Made by a program: the position numbers and the translations under genes. From assembly GCA_012976225.1 (NCBI GenBank), contig JAAVVG010000021.1, positions 310,001-374,000 on the forward strand: 64,000 nucleotides of DNA. Direction: 5' to 3'. Shown here piece after piece: positions 22,435 through 33,700 of the stretch (within the stretch, counting starts at the first letter, position 1; each line of letters begins with the position of its first letter). The notes under the pieces were generated by a model. The model did not search any database. It was not told the DNA's origin and worked only from the letters and a program-made list of their open reading frames with translations. The stretch is from Golubevia sp. BC0850 (Eukaryota; Basidiomycota; Exobasidiomycetes; Golubeviales; Golubeviaceae).

Positions 22435-25238
22435 ATGGCAAGCTCTTCTGATCCCAACGCTGGAGGAACGAACATGAATACAGTTAAGAAAGGAAAGAGT
22501 CCAATTTACTCAAGTCAAGCTCAAGCAGAGCATGGGGATGGGGATGGGGATGGATTGAATGGAGAAGTAGATGGAGATGAGACAGCTGGATTGCTATCTA
22601 GTAGTGAATCAAATGGCAATGGTCGCTACAATCGAGCAACTTCAACGATTTCAGATTATTGGAATTCGTTCAAACTAAGCATAGTTTCAACCACTTCAAC
22701 TCTAATGGGAAGCCCAAGGAAAGCTTCCAAGAGGAGAGCCACTCCCACTCAAGATGATGGCGAATCTCAATCCTCCAATCACCTTTCATTAGGTCAACGT
22801 TTCAATTCTTTCAAATCAAAGCATCCAACTTTATTGAAATCATTCATCGGTCTATCTATTCTATTCCTACTATTCCTACTCTTCTATCTGGTAGCCATCA
22901 TTCATCTAGTCTTTTGGACTTTAAAACCTCCATCTTCTGAATCTCAAACTTTGATCTTAGATCAATCTCTTTTATTAAAAGGTCCAGATTCAATTTCACT
23001 ATTAAACGTAAGCGATGAGGGTATCTTAATTCAACTCAATGGAAGATTAGGATTAGATCCAGATGAAGCCTTGGATTTATGGTTAGGAAAGACTAAAGAT
23101 TTAGGTTGGTGGAAAAGGAAAGAAAGGAACTGGATAGAATGGTCAATTGGTAGAGTTGGTGGAATCAGAATTGAAACTGGTGAGATTGTTATTGGAGAAC
23201 CTGATTGGAATTTGGATTTGAAAGAGGAGAAATTGGGGTTATTGGATCCTCCAAAGAAGGAAGGAAAGGAAGATTCAATCTCTATTCTTTCAGATAAATC
23301 AACTACACCTGCAGATTTATTGTCTTTCCATATTCAACCTTTAACGATTCCTTTGCCTGCTTTGAAATCTCAACTGGGCAAACACAAGAACGATTCGGAA
23401 TCTTTGATTGATCAACCTCCCATTCTTGGGAATCATTCTACTCATAGAGCTAAAGCTACTTTACACCCTTTGAATTTAACTTTACTGTTGAGACCAGTTT
23501 CACCTGCTCCTTTAATCATGGAGGTCGTCAAGAAGGCGCTGCATCATAACAAGGCAGTGGTAGATTTGAACGTCAAGAGTTTGAGAGTAAGAGGAATTCA
23601 GAGGAACGAGATGAAAAAGAAAGGTGCTGAGGACGCCAGGACTGGAGGTGGATTGGCTGGCTGGGTTGATATGAAACAGAGTAACATCATAAAGAGATTG
23701 GCTCAACAGAGTGAGTGATCGAAAGAGATGCTATCTCGCACCTCGATCTGTCTAAATCTGAAGATCTTCCTCTTCCCCTCTCAACAGTCCCCGATCTCAA
23801 AAATGACACGAAAGGAGACAAAGGCGATTTGCTCAACTTGACTCATTATGACTTCTTCGAAATCAACGGATCTCAGAAATCAATGTCCCTTCCCTTCAAC
23901 GATCAAGACGTCTCAACTCAAGATGGTCCAAGAGCTCTAGGAATCAAAGCAGTGGCGGAAGCCAAGAATCCGTTAGGAAAGGTCCTACATGGTCATATTG
24001 GTTACAATCTGCCTCTAGGTATCTTCCTTCCGGTCGAACAGTCCGATCTGAAAGAGGCTGCTTCTGGAGCGGAAAACTCAACTGTCTTACTAGCTGCTGT
24101 CGCAACTGAGCCTCTAACCATTACTGGAGAAACGATTATCCCACTTTCCATTCTGGGACGAGTAGTTCCCCCTCCAACTGGAAAGTCGATGGGATCTGAG
24201 GGCAACGATGATCTCACAGAGGACACCAAAGGATGGGGATCTGTCGTCTCTCAATTGATCTTCGGAACTGGACCTGGAGCTATTGAAACCTCTTCCGAAA
24301 TCGAGTATACCTCGGAGAAGCAGAGCATTCATCTAAAACAAGACACTCCTCAACAGGTCGCGCTTTCAGGTTTCCTATCCAGGTTCTTAAGAGGAGAACC
24401 AAACACAGTCTATGTTCGTGGTGGATCTCCTTTCAGTGTCCAATCTAATGAGACTCAGATTCCATCTCTACCAGGAGATGGTTCAGTCTTACCTCAATGG
24501 TTAGATTCCTCTCTACGTCTACTAGATTTACCAATTTCTTTCCCAGGATCTAAAGTCACAGAACTTATCAGAAATGTAACAATTCAAGATCTCAAAATCA
24601 CTCCTCATCCATTCGAAAAAGAAAAGTTACTCTGTTCTGGAACTGTTTTAGGAGAAATGAATTTACCTGGTCAATTAGCAACCATTGATGTTCAAATCAC
24701 AGATTTATGGCCAGACATCGTAGTTTACAATGGAAAGCCTCCAGCATTAAAGAATGGAAAAGGAGGAGGGAAACAACCTGATGATGGAACTGGTGATGGA
24801 GATGATGATGACGAAGATGAAGAATTCAACTATTCGACCTTCCTAGATGCTCCTTCGGATGATATCCCACCTCTTCCAGCACCTATGACTAAGAACGCTT
24901 TTGGAAGAGTTAGACCCCATGATTTCGCTCCTGCTGAAACTATCTTGGATCCAAATGATCCAGAGGGTAAGAAGAAACTTCTGAGATCCGAATTAAAGAA
25001 CGTTCCTTTCACTGTTTTACCTGGGAAAGGTCCTGAATTTAGAAGTTTCACTTGGAAAATCGTTACCGGTGAAGGTGCTTTGGCTGGAATTCAAGGAGCT
25101 AGTAGAGCTAAGATTTGGAATTCTGGTTTGGGTAAATTGGAGTTGAAGAACTTGCCTGTTAAAGGTGCTTTCACTGTGGGCAAACGAGGAGGCCCAGGCG
25201 GAGATGATGATGGAGATGATGATTTCGCTTTAGCTTAA
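22435..25238 (+). CDS. Tag1-like vacuolar membrane protein
   Basis: Two exons, 22435-23710 and 23788-25238, give about 908 residues. The layout is a ~135-residue Ser/Gly/Asp-rich N-terminal cytosolic part, a single transmembrane helix at about 140-160 (SFIGLSILFLLFLLFYLVAI), and a ~740-residue beta-strand-rich lumenal part that ends in an acidic Gly/Asp tail (GPGGDDDGDDDFALA). This matches fungal DUF3712-type proteins related to yeast Tag1 (YLR173W), a vacuolar membrane protein that helps end autophagy. Such proteins are often mislabelled 'pre-rRNA processing protein'. The ATG at 22435 gives the expected short cytosolic tail; an in-frame upstream extension is open but less protein-like. A second acidic loop (DDGTGDGDDDDEDEEF) lies mid-lumen. 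Identity is by architecture, so moderate. Confidence 0.6.
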
Positions 25239-25624
25239 GACCGATGTGGTTGGTTTTGTTTAATGGCTGTTAGACGAAAGTCATGGCTTCGTTGGGTCGG
25301 TTCGGATGTTGGGCTTCAGATCTCTCTCTTTTTCTTTTGCATCTTTTTAAATAGTCCTCCCTTACCCTTTCTTGGTTTGTCAAATACGTTTCTTTCTGTA
25401 CTTTTTCTCAATGCTATCGTCTCTCTTGCCTATAGGGTGAAACGTCTGCGACTCGCAAGTCTCGATCAGTCAGATACGAAACCAATTTAAGACTTCCAGT
25501 TTTCAGATTGAAATGCCATAAGGAGCGAGGCGAAAGAGGTGGGAATACAAAGAACAGCAGTAAAGCCAGCAACGACTTTCGAGATTGGAAATAGGAAGAT
25601 CGACTCCAAGGACTCTCGGAAGCT
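25239..25624. other. Convergent spacer, no gene seen
   Basis: About 385 bp between convergent stop codons. Partly T/C-rich near 25320-25420. No motif supports a gene. Confidence 0.45.
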
Positions 25625-26429
25625 TTACTTAATGTCTTTGGATTGAACGATAGTAGCGATGGCATCTCCTAGCTCGTCACATACAGTCTCAATCAGAGTG
25701 TCTGCGTCGACTTGCTTCTTTCCATCGGCGCTTGGGATGTGTCTGTCTCCAATAGCATCCTTGACGATGACGCTGGAAAAAAATGAGTTTAAGAGGCAAC
25801 AAGTCAGGAAGAGACGGGAAAGGAAATACTCTCAACTGAGAATGCTCACACATCGTATCCATTCTCCATAGCTGATCTAGCAGTGCCAGTTACGCATACA
25901 TGAGCCTGAAAGGGGGACAAAGAAAGAAAGAGATGTCAGACAATTGGAAAGATAGAAAGCAGGCAATAGTCGAAAGCTTCGCGAAGCCTTCAGAACCCAA
26001 CTTGACTCTACTCGCCATATAACCAGTCAAGACGAGCTGTTTGGACCCAGTCTTCTTCAACATGTCTTGAAGAGAAGTTCCAGTGAAAGAAGAAGGTGCC
26101 TGTTTGACAATGCTGTGCTCGTTCTCAGCTCCCTTGTTTGGACGAAGCTCCCCGATGAAGTCGAAGGTCTCATTGTCTGGGTTGAAGACTGGAGCGCCTG
26201 ATCCTGCAGTGTGTTGAACCCAAATGATTGGAGCCTTGGCTGAACGATATTTCTCAACGACTGAACTGATTGCTTTTTGACGGGTTTCGACTTGGTCGAT
26301 GGCAAGAGGTCCACTGGCGTAGGTGTTCTGAGCGTCAATGACTAGCAAAGCACTTTGTCCATCAGCAGAAGGGCTGACAGTGGAAGGTTGAAGTCCTAGA
26401 AGTTGTCTGAAAGAGTTTGGTAGAGACAT
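25625..26429 (-). CDS. Isochorismatase-family cysteine hydrolase
   Basis: A 205-residue single-domain protein of the isochorismatase-like superfamily (nicotinamidases, ureidoacrylate hydrolases and related amidases). The catalytic triad is visible: Asp in ALLVIDAQNTY, Lys in HSIVKQAPSSF, and Cys in AHVCVTGTARSA, preceded by LVLTGYM. Exons: 26429-26016, 25905-25850 and 25772-25625, in frame throughout. The first intron starts with GC, not GT (ATG then GCGAGTAG) and ends TTTCAG; no GT donor keeps the frame, and the splice restores the cysteine motif. The second intron is normal (GTGAGC). It lacks the metal-binding DxxxxH pattern of true nicotinamidases as far as I can see, so the substrate is open. 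Its start faces the tandem-paralog gene 280 bp away. Confidence 0.85.
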
Positions 26430-26708
26430 GGTTTTGAAAATGTGAAGTTGAGAAGGAAGGAGTCTTTGGATCTTCTGACCTCTGTGCTCCACTTCCACGT
26501 GCGAACACCGAAAGACTCTTCAAATCTCAAACGCGATGGAATGAGCCTGAATCAAATCAGAGTGAAATCGACGTCTTGGAATGAACAAAAAAGGATCTGG
26601 CACGTGGATAGTTACCGAGAGTCATCACGTCACGACTTTTTTCTTCTCCTTCCAAACCAATCAACGTTTCTTTCATCTTCCGACAAACGCCATCAAGAAA
26701 GAGTCAGA

Positions 26709-28630
26709 ATGCCAGCAACAAGACACTGGACCACTGGAGATCGTGAGTAGAATCGACTGCTGAAAAGAGTGGTTGTATTTCTTTCTCGCCGCCTCTTATA
26801 TCATCTCATCCTTCCTCTCTCTCCTCTTCACACCCCTTCCAGAACTCGTCGGATTCACTCTATTCAGCTCTCCTTCTCCAAACTCTAAAGAATGGGTAGC
26901 ATCCAATTGCTCGTCTGCCATGCTCGAATCTGAATCTATCGTTTTGCTCAACACGCGCAAAATAGGGACAATGTCACAGTAGCCTTCGATGCCCCTCCAA
27001 ATTCGACCATCAGTCTCAGTCTATACGTTGCTGGGCTTTTCGACAGTAACTCCTATTACTGGGCGTTCTCTGCCCTATTATGCAGTGATATGCAAGGGCA
27101 AGAAGATAGGTTTGAGATTTGGAACAGTAGCAATCCAAAGGAATAGAAGTTGCATCTCCGCAAACGATTTCTATCGCACCTTTTGTGTATCCAACCGAAC
27201 TCAGCGGAAAGCGTTCTTCAAAGGTGAGGGATTGAGGCCTTTCTCACTTGATGGATTCTAATTTCTCCATGCTCACTCTCTGCTTCTCGACCCTCTTTCC
27301 CAACATATTTTAGCCTCGTCTATACTCCGTATTGTCCGTTCGAATGCTCGACGAATCCCAAATTCGAAACAAGTCAGGAAGGCCCTCAAGAAAACTCGAA
27401 TACTTGAATGGTCGTGTTCACCCATTTATTTCCACAAACCTCGATCCACCCATCCCGAGCATTCCTTCAATCCTCGACCATGATTTAAAGAAAAGTTCAG
27501 TCTCTGGAATCGCTACCCCAAAGGAGAAGGAAGATGGGCCCAGGGGGAGGAACCTTTCGAGAAGATCCAGATCTCCCTCTCCTCGTCGTAGATCGACCCA
27601 CGACTCGGGATTTTACTCATATTACCGTTCTTCTACGTCTTCAGATCGTCACTCAAGAGAAGTTGGACGCTATTCTGATCCGAGAGCTAGTCACAGTCGT
27701 CGCCCTTCTTCTAGAGATGCATCAAGGCATCGTTCTTCCGAAGGTAGACCGTCTAGACGCGAGGGTTCAAGTCGTCGTTCAAACAGAGATGATTTCGATA
27801 CGCCTGCTTCCAGATCAAGAGATCATTCAGAAACTCACTCCTCAAGAGAGCGTGCAAGTCTTCACTCGACGTCAGCATCGACTTTTTCCAAAGATCTACC
27901 TCCGAGTCGTTCTTTTTCCAAAGATTTCTCAACAAAAGGACCACAGGAAGAGTTGGAGAGAGCCAGAAGAGATGTGGAGGAACTACGCAGGATGGTCAGA
28001 GAGAGAAAGGCCGCGGAGGAAGTGAAAGCTTATCTGGAAGAGAAGAAGCGCTTGGTGAGTGTCCAAAGCCTATGTCACCTGCCGCGCTGTCGCACTGTCG
28101 CTCAGGATTGATCGCTTCGATCTCGGTGCTGGACTCGAATTTGGACCTTCCGAACTCGCCTGACCATTCTTCTCTCCTCTTGACTCCTTCAGGAAGCGGA
28201 ACCACTTGCCTTGGAAAGTGGAGGCAACTCTCCAGAACCCAGTCTACCTACTACGGGCGAGAACAAAGATCAATACCGATCCCAAATTGGGGAAATCCTG
28301 AAGCTGAATTGAAAATGGAGAGAAGAGAGCAAAGATCTTAATCCAGACCGCTCTCAATTCCGTGACTCTCAAGCTGCAAGTCTCTCTTTCCCACCTCCTA
28401 CTGCACACCTTACAGAGGACACTTTTCAAGACACAAATGATCCTCAAACTATGCAGGGCTCTGATGATGCAGATTTCAGGATGGAACACGCCCGAGTTTC
28501 GGATTCAGAGGATGAAGAGGATGCTCAGGTTGATGGGAGGTGAGGACTCGCTCACGTCACACTCACAGACTCAGAAGAGAGTGAAGATGAAAGTGATGAT
28601 GACAGTGAAGATGATCGATTTCTAGCTTGA
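26709..28630 (+). pseudogene. Unknown paralog A (SR-rich, acidic tail), frame broken
   Basis: First of two tandem homologous genes; family not recognised. It begins MPATRHW, then an intron (donor after GGAGATC), a hydrophobic beta-rich domain containing SLYVAGLF...YYWAFSALLC and later FVYPTELSG, an intron, then PRLYSVLSVRMLDES, a long SR/RS-rich region (like splicing-factor tails, about residues 200-320), a short coiled coil (RRDVEELRRMVRERKAAEE), and an acidic end (DSEESEDESDDDSEDD-RFLA). Aligned with copy B, the frame changes at about 26935 (after CTCGAATCTG) and again near 27150 (eight bases fewer than copy B over the same stretch). No plausible introns cover these points. Splice sites elsewhere are sound. 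Either decayed or affected by sequence error. Confidence 0.55.
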
Positions 28631-28901
28631 GATAAGATACGAGAGACATTGCGTTTTCAGAGATGCGGCATTTCAATTGTACTTTAACAGACCCTCCTCA
28701 AACTCCTCTTCGATGCTCTTTTGATCAACCCGATATTTGAAACTGAGCTGACCAATAGAGTCTTCGAAACTGAATTGAGATAAGTGGCACGCCACGTGTA
28801 AGAGCGTGCGAGCAGCGAATGAGGATCGAGATTTCTTCCCTAACCTTCCCTCCTCGCACTTCCATCCAGAAACCTATCCAATCCTCTCCTTCGAAACTTC
28901 A

Positions 28902-30664
28902 ATGCCAGTAAACCTGAAGCCGGCCTCTAGAGAAGGTCAGTCCAGCCTTTACTACCAGTCGGTCTCTCAGAGAAGGTTCACTTAACCACTAACGTCTCTT
29001 CATCTCCTCTCCCTCTTTCCCTTCTAAGTTCTCGTCCATCTACGCGTATCATCTTCTGGCCCCGCTACTAGCTCTCGACCATGGCTACCAACTATTACTG
29101 CCTTTAGAGAAAGTGATCAAATTCAAATCCAAATCCTCAACAGACATGCCATCGATTATGAAAAAGTGGTGCTTGTTAGGAGACCTAGACCTCTAAATCA
29201 GGTGTGCCTCACTCACATTGAATGTCTCTGGTCTTTTCCGACAAGAACCTTCTTACTGGGGATTCTCGGCCCTATGCTGCTTGGACATGACAGTGTTAGA
29301 AGATCGCTTTGTCGAGTGGGGAGAGGCGCATGAAGTTTCTTTCGATCATCTAGACATCGGACAGACGAGCACACTCTCAGTCGCTCTCTTTGTGTACCAG
29401 ACAGAACCAGATGGAAGTAGACTATTGCAGGTGGGTGAGGTTGTGTAGGCTGGCGAGTACCAACGGTGGCTGACTTCTTCATCTCTCTAATTCCTCCTCT
29501 CATCCTTAAAACCAGCCACATTTCTACAGCGTCCTCGCTATTCGGCTGATTGACAGTCCCGATCAATCTTCCATCAGTCGTCGAAAGCCCGCCATGAACG
29601 ACTCCGTCATGTTACAGCGTGTCCATCCTTTTCGACCTGAGGAGATTGATATGCCCTACCCTCGAGGACCACTTCCTCTTTCCCCGCCTTCTGTTTCTCG
29701 CGGATCATCAACAAGAAAACTCTCTACTACTGCACCTACAACAGCTTCTCGTTTCTGGAGCGGCAGTCCTAGGAGACGTTTGGAAACTCAGGACTCAGAA
29801 GCACCATTGGCTGAATTCAATCTGGATAAAGAGGAAATGGAGGTTAGAGAATTGCGGAACAAAGTTCAAGAGAAGCAGAGATCCATCGAAATGTACAAGA
29901 GAAAGATACAGAGAAAAAAGGAACTGGTGAGTTGACTTTTCTTTTGCTTCGATGTAAACCTCGAGTTTCCTCTTTTCCTTCTGGAAGTAAACATCGCTGA
30001 TCTCAATCCTCTGTGAATCTTTTCTTCTCCTCGACAGGCTGCTGAATGGGCTGCCTATGAAGCTGAACAACAGCTTCCGTCGGGTCCAGCTTCCTCTGAT
30101 TCGTTCAGAGATGCAACAACTGAAACGAGGAAGACTGTGGACCCACGTTCTCTTCCTCGGGCTCAGTTCCAGATACTCAATGAGAAGATCAATTGTAAGA
30201 GGAAGGCTTCAACGGAAGATCAAGATTCTGGCCAAACTAAGGGGCGGACAGCTCAAGTCTCAATCACCCCTTCTCCCTCTCCATCGGGCCAAGGACCTCA
30301 TGACGAGACAGAGGGGATGATGACTGTTGCAATGTCTGAATCTGAAGACGAGAAGGATCCGGAGAATAGTGACGAGGAAAGTGAAGATGATGGATTCTGG
30401 CTTGAGTCGTTTCTCAACCATCAATGCACTTGTATTGTAGTCTTTGGCTTCAGAATGAGGAAGACGTTTTTCTTTCTGTGCTCTAAGTCAGAACGATTGA
30501 ACAGAAGCTTCTCTTCCCTTTCCCTTGGTGTGAATCTTTCCCATCAATGTGAGATCAAGGAATTGGTGACATTTCATTCTTCCACGACTGAACAAAGCGA
30601 AACAATACAACAATACAATGCTTGGTACCAAAAGCATGAAATGAAGCAACATCACATGACATGA
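28902..30664 (+). pseudogene. Unknown paralog B (coiled coil, acidic tail), frame broken
   Basis: Second copy of the tandem pair. It starts MPVNLKP, with the first intron (GTCAGT...CTAAG) in the same place as in copy A, then a domain with TLNVSGLF...SYWGFSALCC, FVYQTEPDG, and PHFYSVLAIRLIDSP, a coiled coil (VRELRNKVQEKQRSIEMYKRKIQ), and an acidic SESEDEKDPENSDEESEDDG segment. The SR-rich region of copy A is missing. The frame is shifted by a 4-bp tandem duplication, CTCACTCA, at about 29207-29218; reading it as a single CTCA restores homology with copy A. At the 3' end a one-base difference moves the ancestral stop (near 30400) out of frame and adds ~80 unrelated residues up to 30664. A decaying duplicate is the simplest view. 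Confidence 0.55.
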
Positions 30665-30716
30665 AACGTGAAAAGAGACATAAGAAAACGCACGTGAGTC
30701 TACTGCTGAGTGAATT

Positions 30717-33700
30717 CTTCGAGGTTATCCTGAGAGTCGAAGAGAGGGGGCAGAAGGTCAGCGATCGCTCTTTCACTACAAAATGATGGCCTCAATTCTC
30801 GCCCTTTGACACTCACTATCCAGGAATTGTTACCTTGCTGTTTCTGCTGATCTTGTTCCTTCGATCCATCTTGCTTCTCCTTTTTTAATCGTCCCCTTTC
30901 CTCGATCCTCTCCGAATCCTCCGGACCTACTTGAGGCAAGGCTCGATTTGCTCTTTCAGTTGGTGGAGAGGAACCAAAGCCGTGATGAAGGAAAGCGAAG
31001 GCGGACCTCTCTTGAACATTAGGATCACGACCGAATTCTCCACTGAGACGAGGTCTCTTGTGCGGATTGCTGCTCTGATCCGGATCGACTCCGACTCTAG
31101 GAGGAGCTGCGAAACCGAAAGATGCGAAGCCGAAACCCAGTGGATTTCGATTGTTTTGAGAACCGGAAGAGGCAGAGGATCTTGGAGTTGAAGCTTGTCC
31201 TGAGAGATTAGCTGGGGAGGTTTGAGGTGCAGCGAATCCCTGGGCTCGTCCAACTGCTGAGGTTTGAGAAAAGCTTTGACTCTCGACTAAGGGTGCTTGA
31301 GTTTGAAGGTTGAGGTCTCCATTTTCAGAAGAAACTGGGGAGACAAAGGTTGGAGATGAAGATCTGGGCTGATTCAGAATTCGGTCTTGGTTTTGAGGTT
31401 GGATTTGTTGAGGAAGTTGATCTTCCAACAGTCCAGGTTGAGCCAGAAGATCAAGATCGGTCGAGTGATCTTCCAGAAGCTTCCGAGCGTGAGAAGAAGG
31501 CAAGTCCTCCTGATCCTGACTGTCATCGAGCCTTGAAGTCGAGGTTGAAGTTTCAATTCGGGTCTCCACCATATCCGTTCCTTGATTAGAGGTCACTTGG
31601 ATTTGAATCTGTTGACTGATACCATCCTGATCTGGCGTCTCTTGTGGTGGTGGTAGCCATCTTCTAGATCTAGAGGCTCTCCCACTCGAAAGATCCACTT
31701 GAATTGGTTCACCCTCACTCTGGAGTTCCAGCGCTTCTCGCTCCGCCTCCTTCCTTAGTTCTTCCTCTAGTTCTTCCCTTACCAGCTCTTTCCTCCTCAA
31801 TTCTGCTTCATTCTCCCTCAATTCTGCTTCAGCCTCCAATCTCTGAGTCTCTTCGATGTCCTTATTCCTGGCTTCTACAGCATCCCAAAGAGCAGCCTTC
31901 CTTCTGATCGAATCTCCGGTCTTTTCATTCTGTAAGATTAGAAGTTTGTTAGTGCTTTCTAGTCTTGCAATCTTCGATTCTAGCATTTGCTTCTGTTGTT
32001 TAGCAGCTTCTCTTTGACTCGATAAACCGATCTTCAACTGCCCTCTGACTTTTTCGAGTTCAGTCCTCTCATTCTTGAGCTCTACCGAAGCTTCACTTGC
32101 AGAAGCGTTTGCTGTTCTCGTTTGCTCTCTGAGATAGTCCGTGTCGGCCAAAGCAGAGCTCAGATTCTTTTGAGTTGCGCTCAGCTGCTTCTTCGTTTCC
32201 TTCAGCTCCTTCACCAAAGCGTTCACGTCGACTTCGTTTCCGTTCTGAGTTCTACTGCCCGACGAGGAGGCTTCGAGCTGAGCCTTCAATCTTAACCATT
32301 CCGCCTTCTCCTTCTTCAAGAGGTTTAAAGATCTGGCCATCTTTTCCCTTTCTTCTTCGAGTAAATGAACAGAATCGATAGCATCATCTCTCTCGATTGC
32401 GGGGTGCGTTCTCTCTCTTCTGAGTTGCTCCACAGTAGAGACCAGACTTGCGTTTAAAGTTCTGATTTCATTCCAATCTTCTTTGGAGGGAGAAGTCTTC
32501 CTGCTTTGAGGAGGAATTTGAGTGACTGCTGGATTGCTCTGAGGTCTAGTTACACCTTTCCAAGGTCGACCTTTAGAATCCACCCAAGGATCACAATCGA
32601 AAGTTGATGCCCTCAATTCATTCAAGTCAGCTTTTGAGATCAACTGAACATCATAAGTCGAGACTGTGGTCCAAAGGACTAAGACCAGGACAGTTTCTTC
32701 CAGAATCTCTCCTTCTTTTCGATGTTCGTTGGAAGATTCGAGTGAAGTTTCCGCCCCATCATCTAGCTCCAACATCCAAGAGTCTTTCAATCTCAGATAC
32801 CTATAATCTTCGGATTCGTCCTCTGTGACCGATTGAGATTGAGATTGAGATTGAGCTTGAGCTTGAGCTTGAATTTGACCGTCCTCAGCGATTTTAGCTT
32901 TGTTCAGATATTTCATCACATCTTCTCTCAAAAAGGCAGGGAATTGTTCATAAGTCTGAATCAACTTGAAGATATGTTCTCTAGAGGCCTTCGATCCAGG
33001 AGTGGCTCTGATCTCAGAGCGTGTCAGCTCGTATTCCGAAGATGAGATTTCCTTTCCTTCGTTGAGAATTCCAGCAGATGAATTGCCAATCTGATTTCGA
33101 TCCTCAGAATGTTTCCTCTTGTTCAGGCGTGATCCAGATACAGAGCCAGAAGGAGTGATGACCTCCTCTTCATCGTCAGAATCTTCCTCGATCCTTTTCA
33201 ACTTCCTTTCCTCCGCCAACCTAGTGAGTCTAAGTCTCTCTTGAGTGAGAAGATCCGAATCAGGAGCAATGATCTGTTCCTCGTCCACAGCTTGAACTCC
33301 TTGATCCACTTCCATTTCGGAACGATTTCTAGCTTGTCTTGAAGATTCAAAGGCAGGAAGTTCGCTGATTTCATCGTCGTCACTGAAATCTCGAATTGGA
33401 GAACTAAGGTCTTCTCTCCCTCGGTCCCTTTCTTCGTCTTCACCGGCTTGGACTTGGGCTGGGATTGGTCTTGTAGCAGGCTTGTTCATCAACTTGATGT
33501 TCTGAGCAACCGCTTTCAGTCCTTGACCAATCCCTTTTCCTGCTGTTTTCTTCTTCTTTGGACCACCTCCTTCTCTCTCCTTTCCATTTCCATCATTCCA
33601 GGAATTCCTACTTGAACACTTGGTCCCAGAGCTTTCTCCATTTCCATCTAGAGAATTTCCGGTCTTTTCGTTCAAGAAAGGAGCGAAAGCTTCTTTGCCG

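Noticed and set aside
26989-27261. Alternative frame GKKIGLRFGTVAIQRNR... in paralog A as a separate gene
   Set aside because: The homologous copy B shows that the coding frames here are the other two; this one has no match.
30700-30780. Reading straight through the last intron of the giant gene as coding
   Set aside because: Consensus donor, branch site and acceptor are present; kept only as a possible retained intron.
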